Below are positions 37,873 to 46,678 of a stretch of DNA of 64,000 nucleotides, piece by piece. The notes beneath the pieces were generated by a model. The model searched no databases and had not been told where the DNA came from. It saw only the letters and a list, made by a program, of their open reading frames with translations. Location of the stretch: assembly GCF_000213055.1 (NCBI RefSeq), contig NZ_CM001165.1, positions 4,362,945-4,426,944 on the forward strand, read 5' to 3'. The translations under genes and the position numbers were made by a program. This DNA is from Streptomyces sp. Tu6071. Its GTDB lineage: Bacteria > Actinomycetota > Actinomycetes > Streptomycetales > Streptomycetaceae. Within the stretch, counting starts at the first letter, position 1, and each line of letters begins with the position of its first letter.

Positions 37873-38886
37873 GTGGCTGAGTGGGGCGAAGCGGGAGCGG
37901 TGTCGGGTACGGGGCGGTCGGCCGGGACCGGACTCCCCGTCCAGCAGGGTTCCGCCGGCGCGACGGTCCCCTCGCCCTCCGCCTCCTCGGTACCCGTGAC
38001 CGAGGGGGGCGCCCCTGCCGGCGGCACCCGGGGCAGCGGTCCGCGTGGCGCGCTCGGACCGGTCGGCCTGGTGCTCGCCGGGTGCGTGTCGGTGCAGTTC
38101 GGCGGGGCGCTCGCCGTGAGCATCATGGGGCGCACCGGGCCCCTCGGCGTGGTGGCGATCCGGCTCGCCGTCGCCGCGCTCGTGCTGCTGCTCTTCTGCC
38201 GGCCGAGGCTGCGGGGCCACTCCCGAGCGGACTGGGGCACCGTGGTCGCCTTCGGGGTCGCCATGTCCGGCATGAACGCGCTCTTCTACCAGGCCGCCGA
38301 CCGTATCCCGCTAGGTCTCGCCGTGACCTTCGAGGTGCTGGGTCCGCTGGTCCTGTCTGTGGTCGCCTCACGTCGTCTCGTGAACTTCCTGTGGGCGCTC
38401 CTCGCGCTGCTCGGAGTCTTCCTGCTCAGTGGCACCGGGCTGAGCGACATCGACCCCGTGGGTGTCGCCTTCGCCCTCGGCGCGGGCGTCATGTGGGCCG
38501 CGTACATCGTGTTCAGTGCCCGGACCGGTCGCCGCTTCCCGCAGGCTGACGGCCTCGCCCTCGCCATGGCCGTGGGCGCTGTCCTCATCCTGCCGTTCGG
38601 CATCGCGCAGGCCGGCGCGACGCTCGTCGTGCCTTCCACGCTCGCTCTCGGTGCCGGTGTCGCTCTCCTTTCCTCCGTGCTCCCCTACACCCTGGAACTC
38701 ATCGCACTGCGCCGTATCCCCGCCGCCGCCTTCGCCGTGCTGATGAGCCTGGAACCGGCCATCGCGGCACTCGCCGGCTTCCTCGTACTGCACCAGGACC
38801 TGAGCTGGATCGAAGGGCTGGCCGTCGCCCTCGTCATCGCCGCCAGCCTGGGTGCGGTGCGTACGACGAGTGAACGGCACGATTGA
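37873..38886 (+). CDS. EamA/DMT superfamily exporter (RhtA-like)
   Basis: A 337-residue transporter. A disordered Gly/Ser/Pro leader of about 50 residues precedes ten transmembrane helices (about 55 to 330) in the duplicated EamA pattern. Stretches such as VSVQFGGALAVSIMGRTGPLGVVAIRL and LEPAIAALAGFLVLHQ match RhtA-type threonine/homoserine exporters. The GTG start at 37873 has GAAGGAG 9 bases upstream. The export substrate may be an amino acid or related metabolite; this is inferred from family. It is divergent from the LysR regulator, the usual layout for amino-acid exporters. Confidence 0.9.
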   Translation: MAEWGEAGAVSGTGRSAGTGLPVQQGSAGATVPSPSASSVPVTEGGAPAGGTRGSGPRGALGPVGLVLAGCVSVQFGGALAVSIMGRTGPLGVVAIRLAVAALVLLLFCRPRLRGHSRADWGTVVAFGVAMSGMNALFYQAADRIPLGLAVTFEVLGPLVLSVVASRRLVNFLWALLALLGVFLLSGTGLSDIDPVGVAFALGAGVMWAAYIVFSARTGRRFPQADGLALAMAVGAVLILPFGIAQAGATLVVPSTLALGAGVALLSSVLPYTLELIALRRIPAAAFAVLMSLEPAIAALAGFLVLHQDLSWIEGLAVALVIAASLGAVRTTSERHD

Positions 38887-39258
38887 GGCCCAAAATGCCC
38901 AATCGGCGAAATCTTCACTCGCAGGAGTGAAGATAGGGCTGTTCGGGTGTGAACGCCCGTTCTGTTGGCCACGCTCCGTCATGAAATCGATGGCTGTGTG
39001 TCACCAACGGAGGTGCTTATGTTCGTACGGTCGCTACATTCCGTGACTGTTCTCGCGTCCGGGTATTTGCTGGCGTCCTCGTACGTGACGGCATATGGCG
39101 GGCGTCTCGCCACCCTCTTGCGCCGTGCGCGGGAGGTCATCCAGCGGGGCGGCGCATCCAGCGCTGGGACCGTGGGTGCCGGACCCCCGCCCGAGCCCCC
39201 GCCCGTGCCGAGCCGGCGACGGACGGGAGCCGATGGCGTGGCGGCAGTGCCGCGCTCG
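38887..39258. other. Interval with palindrome and a well-initiated short reading frame
   Basis: After the exporter stop, ATCTTCACTC-GCAG-GAGTGAAGAT (38911-38934) is a perfect 10-bp-arm palindrome, either a terminator or an operator. At 39019 an ATG with CGGAGGTG about 4 bases upstream opens a frame with one hydrophobic stretch (SVTVLASGYLLASSYVTAYGG); it runs on antisense through the beta-glucosidase gene, so its true extent is unclear. Confidence 0.5.
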
Positions 39259-41433
39259 TCAGACGACGTGCAGTGTCGTGTGCGCGGTGGCCGTCGAGTC
39301 GGTACCGGCGTAGATGTCGAAGGCGCCCGTCTCGACGCGGTAGTTCCCGGCCGGGTCGTTGTCCCAGAAGCCGAGGTCCTCGGAGTCCAGACGCACCAGG
39401 ACCTCCTCGCTCTGCCCCGGTGCCAGCTCGACCCGGGCGAATCCGCGAAGCCGCCGTACCGGCTGCACGATCGAGGCGGCCCGGTCGTGCACGTAGACCT
39501 GCACGACCTCGGTGCCCGCCACGTCCCCCGCGTTCCTGACCGGCACGGTCACCTCGACCGATCCCCCCTCACCGAGTTCCCGCAGCGAGATCTCGGTCCG
39601 GCTCAGGGCGGGCGCGCCGGTCTCGAAGCGGGTGTAGCTCAGCCCGTGGCCGAAGGCGAAGCGAGGCCCGTGCTCCACGTCGAGGTAGAAGGAGCGGAAC
39701 GGCACCTTCGGGTCGGCCGGGTCGGCGGGACGGCCGGTGTTCTCGTGGTTGTAGTAGAGCGGGATCTGTCCGGCCGAACGCGGGAACGTGACAGGGAGCT
39801 TGGCGCTCGGATTGACCTTCCCCGTCAGGACATCCGCGACGGCGTGACCGCCCTCCAGCCCCGGGTGCCAGGCGAAGAGAACGGCGGGCGCCTCGTCGAT
39901 CCACTCCTCCATGGTGAGCGGCCGGCCGCCGAAGACCACGACGGCGAAAGGCTTCCCCACGGAGGCCACCTGGCGGATCAGCTCGGCCTGCCCCTCGGGC
40001 AGCGAGATGTCGGCGCGCGTCGACGCCTCGCCGCTGATCTCGCTCGGCTCACCGACCGCGACGACGGTCACATCGGCCTCGCGCACCGCCGCGATCGCCT
40101 CTGCCTCGCCCTCGGCGTACAGCACCTCGGTCGCGGGAAGCGCCTCGCGCAGCCCCTCCAGGACAGTGGTGGCGGCGAAGCGGGCGGCGCCCGGACCGGC
40201 CCACGTCCCGTGCAGGTCCGTCGACAGCGCGAACGGCCCGACGACGGCCACCGACGCGGCCGTGGCGGGCAGCGGCAGCACGGACGCCCCGTTCGCGGTC
40301 GTCTCGTTCTTGAGGAGTACGAGCGTGCGGGCCGCGGTCTCCCGCGCGGCGCGCCGCGCCTCCGCCCCGGGCTCGGTGATCTCCGCGGACTCCGCCGCGT
40401 ATGGCGCGGTGAAGAGACCGAGACGTGCCTTGAGGAGCAGGACGCGGGAGACCGCCTCGTCCAGTCGCGCCGGGTCGATCGCCCCGGCGGCGAGGAGCTT
40501 CTCGCCGTGCTCGGTGATGTGGGTGCTCACCATCTCCATGTCCACGCCCGCGCCGAGGGCCTGCCGGATGGCGTCGGCCCCATCCTCCGCGAGACCGTGC
40601 GCGATGAGTTCCTGCACGCCGGTCCAGTCGCTCACGACCATCCCGTCGTACTTCCACTCCTCGCGCAGCACTTCGGTGAGCAGGTGGGAGTTGGCGTGCG
40701 CGGGGACGCCCGAAACGGTGTTGAACGAGGCCATCACCGTGGCGACGCCGGCGTCGAGCGCCGCCTTGAAGGGCGGCAGGTAGACGTTGCGCAGACGCTG
40801 CTCGGAGACGTCCACGGTGTTGTAGTCGCGCCCGCCCTCGGCGCCCCCGTAGGCGGCGAAGTGCTTGGCGCAGGCGGCGACCTTGCGCGGGTCGGCCGAC
40901 AGCGCCGGACCCTGGTAGCCGCGCACCTTCGCGGCGGTGAGCACGGCGGTGAGGTACGGGTCCTCGCCGGCGCTCTCCGCGATACGGCCCCAGCGCGGCT
41001 CGTGGCACACGTCCATCATCGGGTTGAACGTCCAGTGCACCCCGGCCGAGCGCGCTTCCTCGGCGGAGATCTCGCCGTCGCGCTCCGCGACCGCCGGGTC
41101 CCAGGAGGCGGCTTGTGCGAGCGGGATCGGGAAGGTGGTCCAGTAGCCGTGGATGACGTCGAGGCCGAAGATCAGCGGGATGCCGAGTCGCGACTCCTCG
41201 ACGGCGAGCCGCTGGAGGGCGTTCGTGTGCGTGGCGCCCGTGATGTTCAGGACCGAACCGAGCCGTCCCTCGCGGGCCGCGTTCTCGATCTCCTCGGTCT
41301 CGCCGCCGCCCGGACCGGTGGCGCTGTTCCAGGAGAGCTGCTGAAGCTGACCCAGCTTTTCGGCCACGGTCATCCGGGAGAGGAGGTCCCGGACGAGTTC
41401 CAGGTGGTCATCGGCGGTGTGTTCGACAGTCAT
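39259..41433 (-). CDS. Beta-glucosidase, glycoside hydrolase family 3 (BglX-like)
   Basis: A 724-residue GH3 enzyme. The N-terminal TIM barrel carries GLDVIHG (90-96), KHFAAYGG (190-197) and the nucleophile Asp269 in VVSDWTG. The alpha/beta sandwich domain spans about 340-560, and a fibronectin III-like domain (VTVPVRNAGDVAGTEVVQVYV) ends the protein. It hydrolyses terminal beta-glucosides. No signal peptide is seen, so it is intracellular, acting on imported oligosaccharides. ATG 41433 begins MTVEHTADDH; no Shine-Dalgarno site is obvious. Citrate synthase lies upstream on the same strand but 340 bp away. Confidence 0.94.
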   Translation of the reverse strand: MTVEHTADDHLELVRDLLSRMTVAEKLGQLQQLSWNSATGPGGGETEEIENAAREGRLGSVLNITGATHTNALQRLAVEESRLGIPLIFGLDVIHGYWTTFPIPLAQAASWDPAVAERDGEISAEEARSAGVHWTFNPMMDVCHEPRWGRIAESAGEDPYLTAVLTAAKVRGYQGPALSADPRKVAACAKHFAAYGGAEGGRDYNTVDVSEQRLRNVYLPPFKAALDAGVATVMASFNTVSGVPAHANSHLLTEVLREEWKYDGMVVSDWTGVQELIAHGLAEDGADAIRQALGAGVDMEMVSTHITEHGEKLLAAGAIDPARLDEAVSRVLLLKARLGLFTAPYAAESAEITEPGAEARRAARETAARTLVLLKNETTANGASVLPLPATAASVAVVGPFALSTDLHGTWAGPGAARFAATTVLEGLREALPATEVLYAEGEAEAIAAVREADVTVVAVGEPSEISGEASTRADISLPEGQAELIRQVASVGKPFAVVVFGGRPLTMEEWIDEAPAVLFAWHPGLEGGHAVADVLTGKVNPSAKLPVTFPRSAGQIPLYYNHENTGRPADPADPKVPFRSFYLDVEHGPRFAFGHGLSYTRFETGAPALSRTEISLRELGEGGSVEVTVPVRNAGDVAGTEVVQVYVHDRAASIVQPVRRLRGFARVELAPGQSEEVLVRLDSEDLGFWDNDPAGNYRVETGAFDIYAGTDSTATAHTTLHVV

Positions 41434-41773
41434 GGCGGTACACGCTAGGCGTTGTGCCCGGGGTTTTCCATATCGTCCCCCCGCACACGGCGGGACGGTG
41501 AGCACGGGCGGGAGGGGGAGCGGAGTGGGGCGGAAGCCAGGACGGCCGCAATGATCGGGCCTGTGCACGGGCGTGAGGCGCGACCGACCTGGCCAGGGGC
41601 GGAACGCGGAGCCTAGAGGGCCCCGGTTCCGCAGGCTGCGGAGTGACGCATCCCGCAGCCTGCGCAGCCCGCAAACCCGGGCTCTGCGAAGTCCAGAGGC
41701 TCATGAAGCCCGAGCCCCGCGGAGCCGGGAGCTTGCGGAGCCCCAGGCCGGTCCGGCGCGACCGCAGGGCCGG
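41434..41773. other. Gene-free interval with structured sequence
   Basis: No ORF is supported. A hairpin with 12-bp perfect stem (41630-41641 with 41653-41664) and 11-base loop likely ends the citrate synthase transcript. Several GCGGAGCC direct repeats (about 41606-41745) lie around it. Confidence 0.55.
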
Positions 41774-42883
41774 TCAGCCGTCGACGCGCACCACGTCCCC
41801 GTACCCCTCGATGTCCTCGGCCGTGCGGCTGCCGGGGCCGGTGTAGCGGGCGGACGGACGGACCAGGCGGCCGGTGCGCTTCTGCTCCAGGATGTGCGCG
41901 GACCAGCCCGCCGTGCGGGCACAGGTGAACATGGAGGTGAAGAGCGGGGCGGGGACCTCGGCGAAATCGAGCATGATCGCCGCCCAGAACTCGACGTTGG
42001 TCGCGAGCACCCGGTCGGGGCGGCGGGAGTGCAGTTCGTCGAGGGCGGCCTTTTCCAGGGCCTCGGCGACCTCGAAGCGGGGGGCGCCCAGTTCCTTGGC
42101 CGTACGGCGCAGCACCCGGGCGCGCGGGTCCTCGGCGCGGTACACGCGGTGGCCGAAGCCCATGAGGCGTTCGCCGGAGTCGAGGACCCGGCGGACGTAG
42201 GCCGCAGCGTCGCCCGTGCGCTCGACCTCCTCCAGCATCCCGAGCACGCGGGACGGCGCTCCGCCGTGGAGCGGCCCCGACATCGCGCCCACCGCTCCCG
42301 AGAGCGCGGCGGCGACATCGGCCCCGGTGGAGGCGATGACGCGGGCGGTGAAGGTCGACGCGTTCATGCCGTGCTCGGCCGCCGAGGTCCAGTAGGCGTC
42401 CACGGCCTTCACGTGGCGGGGGTCGGGTTCGCCGCGCCACCGGATCATGAACCGCTCGACGATGGAGCGACCCTTGTCGATCTCGCTCTGCGGAACCATC
42501 GGCGACTGCTGGCCGCGCGCCGCCTGGGCGACGTACGAGAGCGCGGTGACGGCGGAGCGCGCGAGGTCGGTACGGGCCTGCGCGGCGTCGATGTCGAGCA
42601 GTGGCCGCAGACCCCAGATGGGGGCGAGCTGGGCGAGCGCGGACTGGACGTCGACGCGGATGTCACCCGTGTGGACCGGCAAGGGGAAGGGTTCGGCCGG
42701 CGGCAGGCCGGGCGTGAACGAGCCGTCGACGAGGAGTCCCCACACATTGCCGAAGGAGACCTTGCCGACCAGGTCCTCGATGTCGACGCCGCGGTAGCGC
42801 AGGGCGCCGCCTTCCTTGTCGGGTTCGGCGATCTCCGTCTCGAAGGCGATGACCCCTTCGAGGCCGGGCACGAAATCGGACAT
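41774..42883 (-). CDS. Citrate synthase 2 family enzyme
   Basis: A 369-residue citrate synthase-like protein condensing oxaloacetate and acetyl-CoA (or a close analogue). Active-site histidines are at 171 (EHGMNAS), 206 (GPLHGGAP) and 245 ([13 protein letters not shown]). The usual catalytic Asp is Glu here (NVEFWAA), a change I associate with this actinobacterial subgroup. ATG 42883 follows GAGGAG; a longer frame upstream encodes only Arg/Ala-rich residues. It is divergent from pdxH across 275 bp, an arrangement recalled from S. coelicolor. Likely a minor or methylcitrate-type synthase. Confidence 0.92.
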   Translation of the reverse strand: MSDFVPGLEGVIAFETEIAEPDKEGGALRYRGVDIEDLVGKVSFGNVWGLLVDGSFTPGLPPAEPFPLPVHTGDIRVDVQSALAQLAPIWGLRPLLDIDAAQARTDLARSAVTALSYVAQAARGQQSPMVPQSEIDKGRSIVERFMIRWRGEPDPRHVKAVDAYWTSAAEHGMNASTFTARVIASTGADVAAALSGAVGAMSGPLHGGAPSRVLGMLEEVERTGDAAAYVRRVLDSGERLMGFGHRVYRAEDPRARVLRRTAKELGAPRFEVAEALEKAALDELHSRRPDRVLATNVEFWAAIMLDFAEVPAPLFTSMFTCARTAGWSAHILEQKRTGRLVRPSARYTGPGSRTAEDIEGYGDVVRVDG

Positions 42884-43158
42884 CTCGCTGCTCCTCGTCT
42901 CACAGTGATCTGGCGGCGACCGCGTTCCCGACCGGGACGACCCGGCACGTGCGGCCCCGACGCTCTTGGTGGCCCTCGCGACCGTATGCCCCGGCCGGAA
43001 GGGCCGCGCCGCGAGGACGGACTCGCCGAGGGCGACCGTCGCCCACCGGGCGCGTTTCTGCGTCATGCCCGGTACGGGAGCCGGTCACCCCTCCTGGCGA
43101 GGGGCGTCGCCGTGACGTACGCGACACATGGGGTGGGCCGGTGCGGCAGGATGGCGCC

Positions 43159-43905
43159 GTGAGCGAGGAGAACGCGCCGGAGGCGCGAGGCGGGGACGCG
43201 GAGCGGGAGCCGGATGGGAGCGCGCGGCGGGCACACGTACCGCACGTACTCGATCCTGCGGGGATGCGCGAGCAGTACCGGGCCGAGGGGATCGAGGCCG
43301 AGGGGTTCGCGGCGGAGCCGATGGACCAGTTCGGGCGCTGGTTCGCGGACGCGGTGGCGGCGGGGATCTTCGAGCCCAACGCCATGGTCGTCTCGACGGC
43401 GGACACCCGGGGGCGGCCCAGTTCGAGGACGGTGCTGCTGAAGCAGTACGCGGCGCGCGGATTCGTCTTCTACACCAACCACACTTCCCGCAAGGGCCGC
43501 GAGATCGCGGAAAACCCGCACGTCGCGCTGCTCTTCCCCTGGCACCCGATGGCCCGCCAGGTCCTGGTCACCGGTACGGCGGCGCACGTGGACCGGGCGG
43601 AGACCGCCGCGTACTTCCACAGCCGTCCGCACGGTTCGCAGCTCGGCGCCTGGGCGAGCGAGCAGTCACGGGTCGTCGCGTCGCGCGAAGTGCTCGACGA
43701 GCAGTACGCGCGGCTCGCCGCCCGGTATCCGGAGGGCAGCGAGGTGCCCGTACCACCGCACTGGGGCGGGTATCTCGTCACGCCGGAGACGGTCGAGTTC
43801 TGGCAGGGGCGTGAGAACCGCCTGCATGATCGTTTGCGCTATCGCCGTACGGGAGGGGAGCAGGGCGCGGAGCCGGAGTGGACCCTGGAACGGCTGAGCC
43901 CCTGA
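43159..43905 (+). CDS. pdxH: Pyridoxamine 5'-phosphate oxidase
   Basis: A 248-residue FMN enzyme that oxidises pyridoxine or pyridoxamine 5'-phosphate to PLP. Features: [16 protein letters not shown] near 52, [30 protein letters not shown] with the FMN-binding Arg/Lys, [15 protein letters not shown] and the C-terminal [12 protein letters not shown]. The GTG start at 43159 opens [12 protein letters not shown]; a longer frame has no support. PLP made here serves enzymes such as SerC in the same window. Paired DnaA-box-like sites follow the gene. Confidence 0.94.
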   Translation: MSEENAPEARGGDAEREPDGSARRAHVPHVLDPAGMREQYRAEGIEAEGFAAEPMDQFGRWFADAVAAGIFEPNAMVVSTADTRGRPSSRTVLLKQYAARGFVFYTNHTSRKGREIAENPHVALLFPWHPMARQVLVTGTAAHVDRAETAAYFHSRPHGSQLGAWASEQSRVVASREVLDEQYARLAARYPEGSEVPVPPHWGGYLVTPETVEFWQGRENRLHDRLRYRRTGGEQGAEPEWTLERLSP

Positions 43906-43931
43906 CGGGTGCGCGGAATCCCTCGAACGGT

Positions 43932-44020
43932 TGTGGATAACCCCTGTTCAGCCCGTGTACCGGAAACGCTGCTCACTCTGACGAGTGAGGCGTTGAAAAA
44001 CTTCGGCGGAGTTATCCACA
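43932..44020. promoter_or_regulatory. Two perfect DnaA boxes facing each other around a hairpin
   Basis: TGTGGATAA (43932-43940, complement of TTATCCACA) and TTATCCACA (44012-44020) are exact DnaA boxes 71 bp apart in opposite orientation. Midway, CTCACTC-TGAC-GAGTGAG (43972-43989) forms a hairpin. The layout is nearly symmetric. Confidence 0.5.
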
Positions 44021-44398
44021 GATGTGGCTGGAGGGGGTGGGTCGGGGGTGGGGTTGCGGAAGGATGGTATTGGGGCCGCCCCCTGGGAGGGCGGGGGCTG
44101 TCCGGGTGTCGGGCGTGTGCGACGAGGGACGCGCACATCCCCAGGTTGCCAGGCGCCCCATCACCCGCCACGGCCTCACGCCCCACGCTCGCGAGCCCGC
44201 TGCCCGCCCCCGGGTAGCCAGCCCCAGCAGCCGAGCCCACCCGCACCCGCACCGCATACCCCCTCGCCTGCGGCAACCCTCCAGCCAGTGCCCCGAGCAC
44301 AGCCCCAACACAGGCGCCCGAAAAACTGGCACCCCAAAGGCAGGCCACTGACCCCCGAGCCGATGACCTCAGGCTGACCGCAGGTCCCCAAAACGCAG

Positions 44399-44525
44399 TC
44401 GACCCGCAAGCCGTGGTCTCCCTTGCGGGAGAGCCGGCCGGACATACCGGCGGCTTGCGGGTCGGGTGTACTGCTGGGATTGGGCCGGCGGCGACGTGAA
44501 CTGGTCCGGTTTCCCGGTCCGGTTC
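44399..44525 (+). ncRNA. Candidate structured RNA or leader (three-way junction plus hairpin)
   Basis: A 14-bp perfect outer stem (44400-44413 with 44451-44464) encloses two inner hairpins: TCTCCC-TTGC-GGGAGA (44417-44432) and CCGG-ACATA-CCGG (44438-44450). A separate hairpin follows at 44498-44509/44514-44525 (10 canonical pairs, one wobble, one mismatch). Strand and transcription are not known; the nearest downstream gene is the PAS/GAF sensor. Confidence 0.35.
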
Positions 44526-44673
44526 TTCCACACGCTTCCGGCCACCGCACAAGAGTGCGGGGACAGGGGCCGCTAGCCCGCAGTCACCTCACGCGTCCGG
44601 TAGTCATACATTCTCCGAACCACCTCCCTTCTCATGTGCTCACCACTGTAAGAACGCTCCGGGCGAGAGGCAA

Positions 44674-44700
44674 AGGGTTTTCGCCGGAAACGAAAACCCT
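44674..44700. promoter_or_regulatory. AT-rich hairpin/palindrome AGGGTTTTCG-N7-CGAAAACCCT
   Basis: Perfect 10-bp arms and a 7-base centre. It contains TTTTC-GCC-GGAAA, a near match to the inverted repeat TTTCC-GCC-GGAAA at 49438-49450, so both may bind the same regulator. Alternatively it is a terminator. Confidence 0.4.
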
Positions 44701-44981
44701 CATTCGGCACCCCGCATCGGGAATGAATCCGTCCTACTTGCCACCCCCCCCGCATCAGCGCCGCATCCCCAAGACCGCCACCACCCCCCAAAGCACCCCC
44801 TCCCCCCCGACCCCCCTCCGTGGCGACCCCACCCCGGACCGTGAACGCGCCCCCGAACACGCCCCCCACGTGCACCCCGCCGCCCCTCACCCGCATCACT
44901 GCCGCGCAACGATTTACGCGAAGCCGCTGTGTGCTGTGTCACGGTGGAGTTCAATTCAGCGCAGGCAAGGCAGACGTACGA

Positions 44982-45014
44982 ATGACGTACGTACGGCAGG
45001 GGGTGCCAGGGTGA
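44982..45014 (+). CDS. Ten-codon upstream ORF (leader peptide candidate)
   Basis: ATG 44982 starts a 10-residue peptide (MTYVRQGVPG) whose TGA overlaps the GTG start of the PAS/GAF gene (GTGA, 45011-45014). Such overlap can couple translation. A weak AAGG lies 12 bases upstream. It has no known counterpart. Confidence 0.35.
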   Translation: MTYVRQGVPG

Positions 45015-46504
45015 GTGTTTCCCGGCGCGGTGGGACCACGGACGATCCAGGTGCTCGGGGTGGGACCACGGACGGGCAGGATGCCGCGGAGCCAGCGCAC
45101 GGCGCTCCCGGGCGTGATGACTCGGAGCTTCTCGCCGCCCTTCTCGACGGCATGGACGCGGCTCTGTGCGCGCTCGACACGGACGGCGTCGTGACGCACT
45201 GGAACCGCGAGGCGGAGCGCATCCTCGGCTGGTCCCCGGACGAGGCGGTCGGCCGGCAGGGCTTCGGCGGCTGGGCGGCGCGCGAGGCGGACGCGGGGGA
45301 GATGTGGCGTTCGCTCGCCGCGGCGATGCGCGCGCCGGGACGTCAGGTCCACGAGTTCGCGCTGCTCACCAAGGACGGCGGTCGCGTCCTCGTCCGGGTC
45401 CAGTCCGCCGCCGTACGGGACACGGACGGCCGTCCGGCGGGGGTGTACTGCGCCTTCAGCGAGGTCCACACCCAGATAGACCTGGAGCGTTCCATAGCCC
45501 TCGGGGAGGCGCTCTTCGACGACGCCGCCTGGGGCGTCGTGCTCGTGGACGCCGATCTGCGGCCCGCCGCGGTCAACGCCTACGCGGCCCGCGCGCTCGG
45601 CACCGGTCGCACCGCGCTGCTCGGCCGCCCGCTCGCCGATCTCCTCGGCCAGGGCGTCGAGGAGCTGGAGAGCGCGCTCACGCACGTACTCGCCGAAGGG
45701 GCCCCGCCCGCCCCCGCCGAGTTGTGGGTGACGGTCCGCGAGGACGCGGAGCCCGCGCGGCGCTGCTGGCGCTCCGGATTCGTACGGCTCTCCTCGCCGC
45801 TCAGCGAGGAGCCCGTGCCGCTCGGTGTCGGCTGGTTCTTCCAGGACGTGACGGAGGCGCGGCTCGCGGAGCAGGAGAGCGCGCAGTTGCGTTTCCGCTC
45901 CGGGCAGTCGCAGCGCGCCGCGCGCGCGGCGGCCGAGTGCGAGGACCCGGGCGAGGCGATCACGGTCCATCTCGACTTCGCCCTCGCCGGTTTCGCCGAC
46001 CACGCGCTCGTCGACCTCCTCGACACGCCCGCGGCGCACCACGAACCCGAGGGCAACGGGGGCACGCCGCGTCTCGTGCGGGGCGCGATGACCCCCGGTG
46101 GCAGTCCTGGCCCGCTGCGTACCGCGCTCGCGGGGGTCGGGCTGCCGGTTGGCTACGGCGAGGCGCATCCCGCCGTACGGGCGGTGCGCCGCTCGGGCGC
46201 GGTGCGGACGAGCTGGCACGGCGGCGTCGACGACGAGGAGCGCGAGGACTGGTCGCACCGCCACCGCTGGCCCCGCGAGACCGAGCACGCGCTCTGCGCC
46301 GTCCTGCGCAGTCGCGGTCTCACGCTTGGTGTCGTGACGTTTCTGCGCGGCCCCGGCCGCCATGCCTTCGACCGCTCCGACGCCCAGTACGCGGAATCCG
46401 TCGCGCTGCGCGTCGCGGGCGCCGTCGACCTCGCCCGCCTCCTCGCCCCCGGCCCTCGCGCGGACCAGGAGCCGTACGCGAGCCACGAGCCGTACGGGGA
46501 GTGA
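45011..46504 (+). CDS. PAS/GAF-domain sensor protein without catalytic output
   Basis: A 497-residue cytoplasmic sensor. After a short tail containing a duplicated GGTTD unit, a PAS domain spans about 38-150 (LLDGMDAALCALDTDGVVTHWNREAERILGWSPDEAVGR), a second PAS-like domain about 160-285, then a GAF-like domain about 300-480. No histidine kinase, PP2C phosphatase, GGDEF or DNA-binding domain is seen, whereas many streptomycete relatives end with a SpoIIE phosphatase. It may signal by protein-protein contact. The GTG start at 45011 overlaps a short upstream ORF. Terminators were not clear before the convergent SIS gene. Confidence 0.8.
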   Translation: MSVSRRGGTTDDPGARGGTTDGQDAAEPAHGAPGRDDSELLAALLDGMDAALCALDTDGVVTHWNREAERILGWSPDEAVGRQGFGGWAAREADAGEMWRSLAAAMRAPGRQVHEFALLTKDGGRVLVRVQSAAVRDTDGRPAGVYCAFSEVHTQIDLERSIALGEALFDDAAWGVVLVDADLRPAAVNAYAARALGTGRTALLGRPLADLLGQGVEELESALTHVLAEGAPPAPAELWVTVREDAEPARRCWRSGFVRLSSPLSEEPVPLGVGWFFQDVTEARLAEQESAQLRFRSGQSQRAARAAAECEDPGEAITVHLDFALAGFADHALVDLLDTPAAHHEPEGNGGTPRLVRGAMTPGGSPGPLRTALAGVGLPVGYGEAHPAVRAVRRSGAVRTSWHGGVDDEEREDWSHRHRWPRETEHALCAVLRSRGLTLGVVTFLRGPGRHAFDRSDAQYAESVALRVAGAVDLARLLAPGPRADQEPYASHEPYGE

Positions 46505-46678
46505 GCCGGCCGGTACGGGGACGGCCGGCGGCCCCCGGTCGCCGCCCGGGTCGTGCCCTGGGCGGTACCCCAGCCCGTACGTGAGACGAGCACCCGACAC
46601 CTGAGACGCCGCGCGCACCCGGGGGCACCCGCCGCACCCGCCGCATCCGTCGCACCCCGGGCACCGCGCCCCCGCGCC

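Larger units (their letters stand above)
43906..45010. other. 1.1-kb gene-free region with several structured elements
   Basis: No reading frame on either strand resembles a protein. Contents in order: facing DnaA boxes with a central hairpin (43932-44020), a branched RNA-like fold (44399-44465), a second hairpin (44498-44525), an AT-rich hairpin (44674-44700) and a C-rich low-complexity tract (about 44740-44890). A 10-codon upstream ORF (44982-45014) overlaps the next gene's start. Confidence 0.6.

Noticed and set aside
38965..41448. 827-codon ORF antisense to the beta-glucosidase gene
   Set aside because: The opposite strand encodes a full GH3 enzyme; the composition of this frame (Arg/Gly/Val/Asp-rich, no domain) is a GC-driven shadow. 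Only its first ~40 codons are noted separately.
43839..44552. 237-codon minus-strand ORF downstream of pdxH
   Set aside because: It overlaps the DnaA boxes and the branched fold, lacks a ribosome binding site and shows no domain.
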